The translations under genes and the position numbers were made by a program. The notes below the pieces were generated by a model. The model made no database searches, was not told the origin of the DNA, and saw only the letters and a list, made by a program, of their open reading frames with translations. From Stenotrophomonas sp. VV52 (GTDB lineage Bacteria > Pseudomonadota > Gammaproteobacteria > Xanthomonadales > Xanthomonadaceae), in assembly GCF_002893095.1 (NCBI RefSeq), contig NZ_PKQQ01000001.1:744001-808000 (forward strand): a DNA stretch of 64,000 bases, in the 5' to 3' direction. Of the stretch, positions 9,662 through 21,300 are shown one piece after another; the stretch's first letter is position 1, and every line of letters starts with the position of its first letter.

Positions 9662-10315
9662 ATGTCCCTTGTCATGGCTGCTGCCGCGGTTGCCGCGCCC
9701 CCGCCCACGTACGTCCTTGCATTGGCGGACATCTTCCTGCTGTTCTTCATCATGATCGGTCCGATCAAGGCCCTGGGCGCCTACGCCACGGCCGCCCACG
9801 GGATGGAACCCAGGCAATGGACCGCCACGGCCTGGAAAGTGTTCGGCGTTGCCCTGGTCACCACGCTGGTGGCCGGCGGCGTGGGGGGGATCATGCTGAA
9901 CAAGTGGCACATTGCCCCCGCCGTCCTGCAGCTGGCCGGCGGGCTGGTGTTCCTGCTGGTAGCGCTGCAGATGGTGTTGGCCCAGTACGCCACGCCGGCT
10001 CCGCCCGGCGGCACCGCAGCACCGCCACCCCCCGCGGGCAGACTCGCGTTCCCGGTCACGATTCCTGCCTACGGCATTGCGGCGCTCATCGTACTGGTCG
10101 CACTGAGTGGGTCTGCCGATCGCTATCTCTGGATCATGGGGCTGGCGATCCTGGTGCTGGTCCTGGACCTGGTCACGATGCTCTTCATCCGCTCGATCAT
10201 GAAAACGGTGGGGCAGCTGCCGCTGCAGATCCTTTCCGCAGTGCTGGGAATGTTGCAGGTGGCGCTGGCGCTGCAGCTCATTACCGGCGCCATCCGCACC
10301 ATCATCCATACCTAG
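9662..10315 (+). CDS. MarC-like integral membrane protein, first gene of the giant-repeat operon
   Basis: 217 residues starting at ATG 9662; an AGGGG lies about 10 nt upstream. The frame is open upstream to 9608, but those residues do not look like protein. It has about six hydrophobic segments. The first reads DIFLLFFIMIGPIKALGAY and later AGGLVFLLVALQMVL, matching the 'vvidPig' and 'aGGillfliAl' signatures of the MarC family. MarC proteins are inner-membrane proteins of unknown function. The next gene starts 10 bp after its stop, so it heads a run of seven co-oriented genes. Its role in that operon is unknown. Confidence 0.82.
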   Translation: MSLVMAAAAVAAPPPTYVLALADIFLLFFIMIGPIKALGAYATAAHGMEPRQWTATAWKVFGVALVTTLVAGGVGGIMLNKWHIAPAVLQLAGGLVFLLVALQMVLAQYATPAPPGGTAAPPPPAGRLAFPVTIPAYGIAALIVLVALSGSADRYLWIMGLAILVLVLDLVTMLFIRSIMKTVGQLPLQILSAVLGMLQVALALQLITGAIRTIIHT

Positions 10316-10325
10316 GTCGGCGCAC

Positions 10326-11150
10326 ATGGCACTACAGGGCAGTTTTCCCTACCTTCCGCTTTGGCTGATCACGCTCCTTCTTTTCGTGTCGCTGTTGCTT
10401 GCGCGCGAGCTGGGTGCCTGGTTGCGCACGCGTCGGCGGCGCACCGCCGGGAACGTCGATGGGAGCTCCGGCGACGGCGATGGGGTCGCGTTCTCGACGA
10501 CCACCGTGCTCGGCCTGCTTGCGCTGCTGATTGGCTTCACCTTTTCCCTCGCGCTGGGCCGCTACGACGAACGTCGCACCCTGGTGCTCAAGGAGGCCAA
10601 TGCACTGGGTACGACCTGGCTGCGAGCGGACCTGCTGGATCCGCGGGATGCCAACCGCGTTCGCGACATCCTGCGTCGGTACATCGACGCGCGGGTGGAC
10701 TTCGCCAACGCAAAGAGCGCCCGCACCGAGGTGGACCAGTTTGCGCGCACCGTGTCGATCCAGAACGAGTTGTGGGCAGCCGTGGTGGCTGCGGTGCAGC
10801 CGTTCCGGGACACGCCGCGCGCTTCCCTGCTGATCTCCACGACCAACGAGTCCATCGACCTGTCCGCCGAGCGCTTCGCAGCGCGCCAGGACCACATTCC
10901 GCACCGCATCCTGCGCATGCTGTTCGTGTTTTCCCTGCTGTCGGCGGGGCTGCTGGGCTTTGAGCGCGCGCAGAAGCGCAGCACCACGACCTTGCTGCTG
11001 CTGCTTTTTTCGCTGGCGGTAGGGCTTGTGCTGGACCTGGACCTGCCCAGTACCGGCGCGGTGAACGTGCCGCAGGACCCGATGCTGGACCTGCAGCGCT
11101 CGGTCAATCTGCCGGTGGTTCCGGCCGGGCCAGGGGAGAGTGGGTCATGA
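10326..11150 (+). CDS. DUF4239/bestrophin-like membrane protein
   Basis: 274 residues. Two N-terminal transmembrane helices (about 10-28 and 58-78) and two near residues 200-245 flank a soluble helical region. That region carries RTLVLKEANALGTTWLRADL and a SIQNELWAAVV segment, typical of the DUF4239 (bestrophin-like domain) family. The function of this family is not established; the four-helix layout recalls small ion channels. Its stop overlaps the next start as ATGA at 11147-11150, indicating co-translation. Confidence 0.78.
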   Translation: MALQGSFPYLPLWLITLLLFVSLLLARELGAWLRTRRRRTAGNVDGSSGDGDGVAFSTTTVLGLLALLIGFTFSLALGRYDERRTLVLKEANALGTTWLRADLLDPRDANRVRDILRRYIDARVDFANAKSARTEVDQFARTVSIQNELWAAVVAAVQPFRDTPRASLLISTTNESIDLSAERFAARQDHIPHRILRMLFVFSLLSAGLLGFERAQKRSTTTLLLLLFSLAVGLVLDLDLPSTGAVNVPQDPMLDLQRSVNLPVVPAGPGESGS

Positions 11151-11956
11151 ACACGCGCGTGTGTGCAGGCGTCCTTCGCTGCGCGCTCCCTGCGCTGGTC
11201 ATTGCCGCCGCCCAGGCAGGCCAAGCCCGCGCGGCCGATGCCGACGAACTGGCGAAAAAGCTCTCCAACCCGGTAGCCGCACTGATCAGCGTGCCCCTCC
11301 AGTTCAACCATGACGACGGCTATGCCAACGGTGGCCGCCGCACCACCCTGAACATCCAGCCGGTGGCACCGTTCTCGCTGTCCACCGACTGGAATGTGAT
11401 ATCGCGGACCATCCTGCCGGTGGCCTATCAGAAGGACGTGATCCTGGGTACCGACCAGGCCGGGATCGGCGACATCACCCAGAGTTTCTTCTTCTCGCCC
11501 AAAGAGACCGGTTCGTCGGGGGTGGTCTGGGGCATCGGTCCGGCGATCCTGGTCCCCACCGGCACCGACGACCTCGGCGCGGACACCTGGGGCGCCGGCC
11601 CGACTGTTGTGTTGCTGAAGCAGGACGCGGGCTGGACCTATGGCGCGCTGATGAACCACATCGCCGATGTGGCCGGCACCGGCTCGCGCCGCCAGGACAT
11701 CAGCTCCACCTTCCTGCAGCCGTTCCTGTCGCGGGCGTACAGCGGCGGGCGCACCCTCGCGTTCAACATCGAATCCACCTACGACTGGAAAGCGAGCCAA
11801 TGGACGGTGCCGCTCAATATCAGCTATTCGAAGGTTACCCGGCTGGGGAGCCAGATGATCAGCTACCAGGCCGGCGTGCGTGCGTATCTCGACGCTCCCG
11901 ATGGCGGACCGGATTGGGGTGTCCGCTTCGTGGTCACGCTGCTCTATCCGAAGTAA
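11147..11956 (+). CDS. Exported beta-barrel-like outer-membrane protein
   Basis: 269 residues. The Sec signal peptide ends near AQAGQARA. The mature protein is rich in alternating aromatic and polar beta-strands, with segments such as PVAALISVPLQFNHDDGY, WGIGPAILVPTGTDDLG and a C-terminus VRFVVTLLYPK. These resemble the MetA-pathway/transporter-like family of small outer-membrane barrels. It overlaps the previous gene by 4 bp and is 16 bp from the next. Substrate and function are not evident. An outer-membrane channel inside an operon that also encodes a giant exported protein is of note. Confidence 0.75.
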   Translation: MNTRVCAGVLRCALPALVIAAAQAGQARAADADELAKKLSNPVAALISVPLQFNHDDGYANGGRRTTLNIQPVAPFSLSTDWNVISRTILPVAYQKDVILGTDQAGIGDITQSFFFSPKETGSSGVVWGIGPAILVPTGTDDLGADTWGAGPTVVLLKQDAGWTYGALMNHIADVAGTGSRRQDISSTFLQPFLSRAYSGGRTLAFNIESTYDWKASQWTVPLNISYSKVTRLGSQMISYQAGVRAYLDAPDGGPDWGVRFVVTLLYPK

Positions 11957-11972
11957 TACAAGGAGCATCGTC

Positions 11973-12395
11973 GTGAGCTTTGCAGGCACCGCTGCGTCCC
12001 ACCTTGACACCCCGCCGCTGGAAGCGTGGCTGGTCGCGCTTACCGAGCCAGTGGTTACCGTGATCGCGCTGCTTGCGCTGATCCTCATCACGCTCGCCAC
12101 CATCATCGCATTCGTCAAAATGATCCTGATGATGGCGCGTGGCGGCAACAACACGCTGCGACGCGCGATCTGGCTGGAATACGGGCGCTGGCTGGTGGCC
12201 GGCCTGACCCTGCAGCTGGCTGGAGACATCATCGAATCCGCGATCTACACCACGTGGGATTCGATCGGTCAGCTGGCCGCCATCGCCGTGGTTCGCACCT
12301 TCCTCAACTATTTCCTTGAACGCGACATCCAGGAGATCCGCGAGCGCCAGCACCATGAGACGCCGGATCATGAGCCGGACGCAAGGCACGAGTGA
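11973..12395 (+). CDS. DUF1622 membrane protein
   Basis: 140 residues from the GTG at 11973; AAGGAG lies 7-8 nt upstream, which decides the start over the longer open frame. Two or three transmembrane helices are visible (VTVIALLALILITLATIIAF and GRWLVAGLTLQLAGDII), followed by a charged tail (LERDIQEIRERQHHE). The pattern matches DUF1622, a small inner-membrane family of unknown function. Its TGA overlaps the GTG of the giant gene (GTGA at 12392-12395), so both are probably translated together. Confidence 0.85.
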   Translation: MSFAGTAASHLDTPPLEAWLVALTEPVVTVIALLALILITLATIIAFVKMILMMARGGNNTLRRAIWLEYGRWLVAGLTLQLAGDIIESAIYTTWDSIGQLAAIAVVRTFLNYFLERDIQEIRERQHHETPDHEPDARHE

Positions 12396-15300
12396 ACCGC
12401 GTCTTCGCCCTCGCTCTGGTTGGACTGCTCGCCGTCGGCGGGCAGGCAGCTGCACAGGTCACGGTGCAGAACACTGCGCAGATCCAACCGCCGGCTGGCA
12501 CGGTGGACGGCAATACCGGCAACAACCAGGCCAGCGTGCAGGTGGCGGTGTATGCGGTCACGATCAGCAAGACCGGTAGCCCGGCCAGCGGCACGCCGGT
12601 AGCTGCCGGCGACACCATTGGCTTCGACCTGAACGTGGTGGTGACCGGTGCGACCACCACCGCAGCGACCGTGTTCACCGATACGCTGAGCGCCGGTTTG
12701 ACCCTGGTGCCGGGCTCGTTGCCTGCGGCCTGCAGCGGCAACGGCCAGGTCATCACCTGCACCCTCCCGGCCAACACACCGGTCGGCACGGCGACGGCGT
12801 GGTCCTACCAGGCCCTGGTAGCGCCCAACGCCACCGGCACGGTGAGCAATTCGGTCACCGGCGGGCAGGGTTGCACCAGTGGCGGCAGCTGCGTCGTCAC
12901 CCATGCGGTCTCGCCGGCCATCACCCTGGGTAAGTCCTGGGTCAACGGCCCCGCCGGCGATGCGGTGAGCCTGGCGATCAGCGGCGATGCGGGCGTGATC
13001 GTGCTGGGCGGCGGCAGTTCCACCAATGGCGGCACCACCACGCCGGCCACGGCGGGCGGCGCGGCCGGTGCGGCGGTGACGCTGACCGAAACCTTCAGTA
13101 CCGGCGCGGCGGCGAACTACCTGATCACGGCGGCCTGCACGCGCAATGACACCAGCTTGGCGGTCCCGGTAACCGGCAGCGGCCCCTCGGTGGACCTGAC
13201 CATGCCGGACGGCACAGGGATCGCATGCGCGTTCACCAATACCCGTCGGCAGGCGACCCTGACCCTGGTCAAACAGTGGGTCGATGCCCGGCCGGGCGAG
13301 ACCGCCACGGTCTCCAGCGCCGGCTTCACCAACAATGCAAGCTCCGGCGCCAGCACCTCCACCGGGAACAACACCACCACCGGCGCGCCCGCGACGGTGT
13401 ATGCAGGCGAAGTGGGCACGCTGTCGGAAACGCTCAGCGACTCGGCCAACTACATCAGCACCCTGGCCTGCACCGGCAACACCCAGCCACTGAGCGGCGG
13501 CACGCTGACCATCGACCCGGCCGACACCGCCATCGTCTGCACCTACACCAACACCCGGCGCAGTGCCACGCTGACCCTGGCCAAGGCCTGGGTCGACGGC
13601 CTGCCCGGTGACACCGCCACCGTTTCCAGCACCGGCTTCCAGAACGCGGCCACCAGTGGCCTGTCCACCTCGTCCGGCAACAACGTCACCACCGGCACTG
13701 AGGTCACCGTGTATGCGGGCGAAACCGGCAACATCGTCGAAACGCTGAGCAACCCGGGCAATTACGATGCCACCCTGGCCTGCACCGGCAACACGCAGGC
13801 CCTCAATGGCACCGGCCTCACCATCGACCCGGCCGACACCGCCATTGTCTGTACCCAGACCAACACGCGCCGCGCGGTCAGCCTGACCCTGCGCAAGAGC
13901 TGGGTGGACGCGGCCGTGGGCGAGGCCGTCACCGTCGAAGCCGCCGGGAGCACCACCAGCCCGATCACGCTGGCCTCTGCCGCCGACAGCGCCAACGAAA
14001 CCGACACCGGCGCGGCGGCACAGGTCTTTGCCGGCGAAGCAATCACCCTCAGTGAAACCTTCGCCATTCCGGGCAATGCCGCCAACTACACCAGCGCGCT
14101 GGCCTGTACGGGCAGCTCGGGGCTGAGCGGCAACGTGCTGACCGTGGGGCAGGGCGATACCGCCATCGTCTGCACCTATACCAACACCCGCCCACAGACC
14201 ACGCTGCAGTTGGTGAAGCAGTGGGCGCCGGACAGCCGAAACGGCGACGTGGCGCAGCTGGCCGCCAGCAGCGGCCTGCAGAACAACACCAGTGCCTTCA
14301 GCGCCACCGCATCGATCCCGGGCAACAGCACGACGGTGGTGGTGTACGTCGGCGAGCAGGCGATCCTGCCAGCCGAGACGATGAGCGGTGGCGCGTTGCC
14401 CAACTACGCGGTGGGCCTGGCCTGTACCGGCGGCAGCCTGAGTGGTGCGGACGGCAAGGCCAGCAACACACTGTCGGTACTGCCGGCGGATGCCGGCAAC
14501 CCGCTGGTATGCACCTACACCAACACCCGAAACACCACCACCCTGATCCTGCAGAAGACCTGGTTGAACGGGCTGGCCAACGATACCGTGACGGTAGGCG
14601 GCACTGGCCTGGTGCCGCTGCCTTCCACCGCGTCGGGCGCGGCCAGCCAGACCGACACCGGCGCGCCGCAGACGGTGCACGCCGGCGATGTGATCGAGCT
14701 GACCGAATCGTTCGGCTCGGTCACCTCCAACCTGTACACCTCCACCCTGTCCTGCACCAACACGGCCGGCCTGGTGGTGACCTCGCCAACCACCGGCACG
14801 CTCACGGTGGGCGCCACCGACGACCAGCCGATCACCTGCACCTTCGTCAATGACCGGCGCAGCGCCGAACTGATCGTGCGCAAGGTGTGGCAGGGCGGCC
14901 CGCCCGCGACCGTGTCGATCCCCGCCAGCACCGGTTTCGCCAACAACACGCCCGCGTTCACCTCGACCTCGCCGGGTCCGGACCAGGTCGGCCCGGTCAC
15001 CGTGTATGCGCTGGAGAACGGCAACCTGGGGCCGGAGTCGTTCACCAGCGGCAACGCGGGCGACTACAGCAGCAGCCTGACCTGCGATGGCACCGACACC
15101 AACCCGTCCAATGGCCTGCTCATTCCGATTGCCGACGCGGACAAGACCATTACCTGCACCTACTCCAATATTTTCGTGCCGCGCTCGTCGATCACCGTGG
15201 ACAAGACCACCCCGGTCAACAGCGTCACCACCGCCGGCCAGGTGGTGCCGTACCAGATCACGGTCACCAACGACGGCAACGTGCCGCTGACCAATGTCAC

Positions 15301-18300
15301 CGTGGTCGACCCGCTGATTGCCGGCAACATCACCTGCACGCCGGGCATTCCGGTGGCCAGCCTGGCGCCGGGCGCGGGCATCAGCTGCACCGGCAGCCAT
15401 ACCGTGACCCAGGCCGACATCGACCGCCAGGGAAGCAGCGACGGCATCGATGATGGGTTGATCACCAATTCGGTCAGCGTTGCGGGCAATGACCCCGACG
15501 GCACCCCCGTGGTCGACAACGACACCGCCGAAACCACGTTGCCCACGCCCAGTTACATCGCCGGGTTCACCAAGAGCGGTACCCTGGCCGATACCAACGG
15601 CAGCGGTGCGGCCAGCGCTGGCGAAGTGATCACCTACAATTTCAGCGTTACCAACGGCGGCAACACCACCATCCAGTCGGTCACCATCTCCGACCCGATG
15701 CTGCCCGGCCTGAACTGCCCGGTAATCGGGCCGCTGGCCCCGGGTGAGACGGTGACTTTCGGCAGCTCGCCGCCTTCACAGGTCGCGTGCACCGGCAATA
15801 CCTACACGGTGACCCAGGCCGACATTGACGATCGCGGCGGCGGCGACGGTGACATCGACAACACCGCTACAGGGACCGCCGTGGCGCCCGGTGGCGGAAG
15901 CGCGACCGGCGATGCCACCGCGAACGTGCCGGTGGATCCCGCAGCGCCGCGGCTGGTGATCGACAAGACCGCAAGCCCGGGCCAGGTCAGCACTGCAGGG
16001 GAGGTGATCACCTACACGTTCGTGGTCAACAACCCGGGCAACGTGACCATCAACGACATCAGCGTGACCGACCCGAAGCCCGGCCTGAGCGCGATCACCT
16101 GCGTGCCGCCGGCCCCGTTCACGCTGGCACCTGGCGCGAGTGCGACCTGCAGCGCGACCTACACCGTCACCCAGGACGATATCGACAACCTCAACGCCAT
16201 CACGAACACCGCTACCGCCACCGGCACCGACAACGGCATCAACGTGGTCGACGACGATGACGCCACGGTCATCATCAATCGCGGTACGGTGGCGGCCCAG
16301 CTGATCAAGATCGCCGACCGCAGTTCGGTCAATGCGGTGGGCGACCTGATCACGTATACGTTCCGGGTCAACAACCCCTCCACGGTGACGCTGGACAACC
16401 TGCAGATCACCAACGACAGCCTGCTCGGCAGCGCCCTGCAGTGCACGCCGATCCCGACGCTGGCGCCCAGTGCCACGGTCGACTTCAGCTGCACCGGCAA
16501 CGTGTATACGGTGCTGCAGTCCGACATCGACAATCAGGGCAACCCGGCGTTCGACAGCGGACGCATCCGCAATGAAGTCACCGGCACCGCGCAGTACCAG
16601 ATCGGCACCGATCCGGTGGTGACCGTCACCGACACCGCCATCGCCGAGGTTGCGCTGCCGCAGCGCACGCCGGCGGTGTTCCTGGACAAGGGCTCGGACG
16701 TGGGCTCGGTCAGTGGGCCGGGGCAGGCGATCTCCTACACCTTCAGCATCACCAACACCGGCAACGTCACCCTGACCGACCTGGCCATCACTGATCCGCT
16801 GCTTCCCGCGCTGGCGTGCCCGCCGATTCCCAGCCTGGCGCCGGGTGCCACCATCGTGGTGCAGGGCTGCCCGGGCATCAGCTACGTGGTGACCCAGGCC
16901 GACATCGACAGCGGCAGCAATGACGCCTCGCCCGGCAATGGCCAGATCAACAACGTGGCCGTGGTGACCGCCAACACCCCGGTGCAGAACCAGGTGGTGC
17001 GCGACGACGGCGAGCAGGAAGTGAACCTGCCGGTGCGCGGGCCGCAGATGACCATAGTGAAGAGCGCAGACGTCACCAGCGTGTCGGCGCCGGGAACCAT
17101 CAACTATCGCTTTACGGTCGCCAACACCGGCAACGTGACCTTGACCGGGGTCACCGTGAGCGACCCGGCGCTGGGGCTGAGCTGCCCGTCGGTAGACCTG
17201 ATTCCCAATGCGAGCGTCGTGTTCGGTGGGGCCAGCCCCGACGTGGTCTGCACCGGGACCACGCGCACCGTGACCCAGGCCGATATCGATGCAGGCGGTT
17301 CGCTGGACAATGTGGCGGTGGCCAGCGGCACCTCTGAAGTGAGCGGCGTGCTCAACCGTACCGGCGTGCTCAACATTCCGGTGGTCCGCTCGCCCGGGCT
17401 GGGACTGACCAAGAGCGCCAACGTGGCGAGTGTTACCACCCCCGGCGATGTCATCGTCTACACCCTCACCGCGACCAATTCGGGCAACACCACGCTGGAA
17501 AACGTGGTGATCAGCGATCCCATGCTGCCCGCATTGAGCTGCACGCCCGCCAGCCCCGTGGCGACGCTCGCACCGGCGGCAACCGTGACCTGCACGGGCA
17601 GCTACACCTCAACCCAGATCGATTTCGACAGCAACGGCGGTGGCGACCAGGCCATCGACAACACTGCCACCGCCACCTGGACCGGCGGCAGCACCAGCGC
17701 CAGCGCGGCGGTGGCCCTGCCGCTGCCCAACCAGTCGCTGACCCTGCTCAAGACGGCCGGCACGCCCACCATCGCCGCCGGTCGCGATCCTGCCGTGACC
17801 GACGCCGGCGACACCATCCCGTATACCTTCGTGGTGACCAATACCGGCAACCAGACGCTGTCGGCGGTGGCCGTCACCGATTCCAACATCGACGCCGCCG
17901 CCACCTGCGACCGGACCGTGATCACCGCCAGCGGCCCGACCTCCGTGGCGACCTGCACCGGCGTGCACACCATCACCCAGTCGGAGATGGACAACGGCAC
18001 GGTGAGCAACACGGCCACCGCCGCAGGCACGCCGCCGTCCAGTTCACGGGTCACCTCGGCCCCGTCGCAGGTCGACGTACCGCTGGCGGCGCAGCCGGTG
18101 ATCGTGCTCGACAAGACCGCCGGCACGCCCACTGTCTCGGCCGGCGCATCGTCCACGATCACCGATGCGGGCGACACCATCAGCTATGCCTTCGTGGTGA
18201 CCAACAATGGCAACGTCACCCTCAACAACATCACGGTGGCCGACCCGCTTCCCGGCACCTCGCCGATCGTGTGCCCACCGGGCCCGGTGGCGCCTGGCGG

Positions 18301-21300
18301 CAGCATTACCTGTTCCAGCACCGTGTACACGATCACCCAGGCCAACATGGATGCCGGCCAGGTAGTCAATACGGCCACCGCGCAGGGCGTTCCGCCCACC
18401 GGACCGGCGGTGACCGGCGAGGACAGCACCACGACGCCGCTGGCGCCCGGGCCCGCCTTTACGCTGGTCAAGACCGCCACTCCGCAGACCTATGCCACGG
18501 TGGGGCAGAACATCGGCTATGCCTATCTGGTAACCAACACCGGCAACGTCACGGTCAGTGCGTTGGCGCTGACCGATGACCGCATCGCCAGCGTGAGCTG
18601 CCCGGCCACCACACTGGCGCCGCAGGCCAGCACCACCTGCACGGGCAACTACCTGATCACCCAGGCCGACCTCGACGCCGGCAGCGTGACCAATACCGCC
18701 ACGGCCACGGCCACGCCGGCGCAGGGCACGCTGGCGCCGGTGACCACGCAGGAAACCATCACCGCCGTGCAGACCCGTTCGCTGGCGCTGGTCAAGAGCA
18801 CCAGCACGCCGAGCTACAACGCGGTAGGGGCCACGCTGAGCTACAGCTACCTGGTCACCAACAATGGCAACATCACCCTGACCGATCCGGTGACGGTGAG
18901 CGACAACCGCATCAGTAGCGTGGGCTGCCCGGCATTGCCCGCCGGTGGCCTGGCCCCCAACGCCAGCATCACCTGCACCGCGACCTACACCACCACCCAG
19001 GCCGACCTGGATGCGGGCAGCGTGGTCAATGTGGCCACCGCCACTTCGGGTGCCACGGTATCGCCGAGCTCAACGGTGACCGTCAACGCCGTGCAGACCC
19101 CGGCGCTGGCGCTGGACAAGAGCACCACCACGACCACCTACGACAGCGTCGGCGATGTGCTGGCCTACAGCTACCTGGTGACCAACACCGGCAACGTCAC
19201 GCTCACCGCACCGGTGATCATCAGCGATGACCGCATCGTCGCCCCGGCCACGGTGAATTGCCCGGCACTGCCGCCGGGTGGGTTGGTGCCCGGCGGAACG
19301 CTGACCTGCACGGCCAGCTACAGCGTGACCCAGGCCGACCTGGACGCGGGCAGCGTGACCAATGTGGCTACCGCCAGCTCTGGCAGCACCACCTCCGCGC
19401 AGGATTCGGTGACCGTCAACGGCACCCAGAACCCGGCGTTGAGCATGGCCAAGGTGGTGTCCAACGCACCCACCCCGGTGGTGCTGGGCAGCGTGTTGGA
19501 ATACACCGTCACCGGCACCAACAGCGGCAACACCACGCTGACCAACGTGGTGATCAGCGACGACAAGATCACCCCGGCCAGCACCACCTGCGCCTCGGTG
19601 GCACCGGGTGGCACCTGCGTGCTGGTCGGCACCTACACCGTCGTCCAGGCCGATGTGGATGCCGGGCAGGTGCTCAACATCGGCAGCGGCATCAGCGACA
19701 CCACGCCGCGCACACCGTCGCCGCCCACCATCACCCCGGTGCAGCAGCTGCGCGGGCTGGGCCTGGACAAGACCAGCACCGCCACCACCTATGACAGCGT
19801 GGGCGACGTGTTGCCCTACAGCTACCTGGTGACCAACACCGGCACGGTGACCGTGACCGCGCCGATCACGGTGAACGATGACCGCATCGTTGCGCCGGCC
19901 ACGGTCAGCTGCCCGGCACTGCCGCCGGGCGGCCTTGCGCCGAATGCCTCGATCACCTGCACCGCCAGCTACACGGTCACCCAGGCCGACCTCAATAGCG
20001 GCAGCGTCATCAATACCGCCACTGCCACCGACGGCACCACTACCTCTGCGCCGGATTCGGTGACGATCGACGCCACCCAGTTGCCCGCCATCACGCTGGA
20101 CAAGACGGCCAGCGTGGCCGACAGCAACAGCGACGGCATCACCGGCGACGCCGGCGACCAGATCACCTATGCGTTCGCGGTACAGAACACCGGCAACGTG
20201 AGGCTGGCCCCGGTTCGCGTGAGCGATCCACTGTTGCCCACCTTGGTCTGCGACGTACTGGTGCTGGAGCCGGGCGCCACCACCACCTGCCAGGCCACCG
20301 GTAATGCGTACGCCATTACCTTCGCCGACGAGACCGCCACGTCGGTGGTCAACACCGCCACCGCAACCGGCAAGCCGCCCGGCACGCTGCCGGATGCCAC
20401 CGCTACCGACACGGTGACCACGCCGACCCAGCTGACCCCGGCCGCCACCACGGTCACCAAAACGTCGCAGCCGGCCAGCGGTACCCAGGTCGCCCCGAAC
20501 GAAGTCATTGAGTACAGCGTGGCGGTCACCGTGGCCAATGCGGCGCTGCACGAAGTGGTGACCGTGACCGATCTGCTGGGCCCAGGCCTGACCTTCGTGG
20601 CTGTCACCCAGGCCGGTGACTTCACCTGCAACGCGGCCAACCCGCTGGTCTGCAGCCTGCCGGTGGGAACCGCGCCGGGAGTGCATACCCTGGTCTACAC
20701 CGCACGCGTGGATGCCGACGCCACCGGTACCGTGCGCAATGCGGTAGTGCCGAGCAAACCGGCCGGCGTGGATCCGGCGCCGGTGTGCAGCAGCTGCACC
20801 ACCGAACACCCGATCGTGCCCTCGCAGGCCACCGTGACCAAGAGCGCCGACCCGGTCAGCGGCAGCTTCGTCGACCGCGGGCAGGGCATCGTGTTCACCG
20901 TGACTACGGTGATTGCCGGCTCGGCCACCACCCAGCCGCTGCTGCTGCAGGATGCGCTGGGTGCGGGTTTGAACTTCGACACGGTGGTAAGCGCTGGCGC
21001 CTACACCTGCACCGGTGCATTGCAGTGCACGCTGCCGGCCGGGACCTTGCCGGGCAGCTACCCGCTGGTCTACCGCGCCACCGTGGACGCCGGCGCCAGT
21101 GGCGTGGTCACCAACACCGTGGCGGCCAGCAACCCGCCGGGTGGCGATCCCGATCCGATCTGCACCTCCTGCAGCACCGACCACACCGTGGTCCAGCCGG
21201 CGCTGGAAACCGCCAAGACGCTGGCGTCCAACAGCGATCCCGATGGCAATGGTCAGGTCAGCACCGGCGACCTGCTCACCTATACCGTGCGCGCCACCAA

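Noticed and set aside
12368-15400. 1010-codon antisense open frame over the giant gene
   Set aside because: It mirrors the GC-rich, low-complexity repeats of the plus-strand gene, is rich in Arg, Gly, Ala and His, and has no domains. The plus strand has a signal peptide, repeats and ribosome-site logic.
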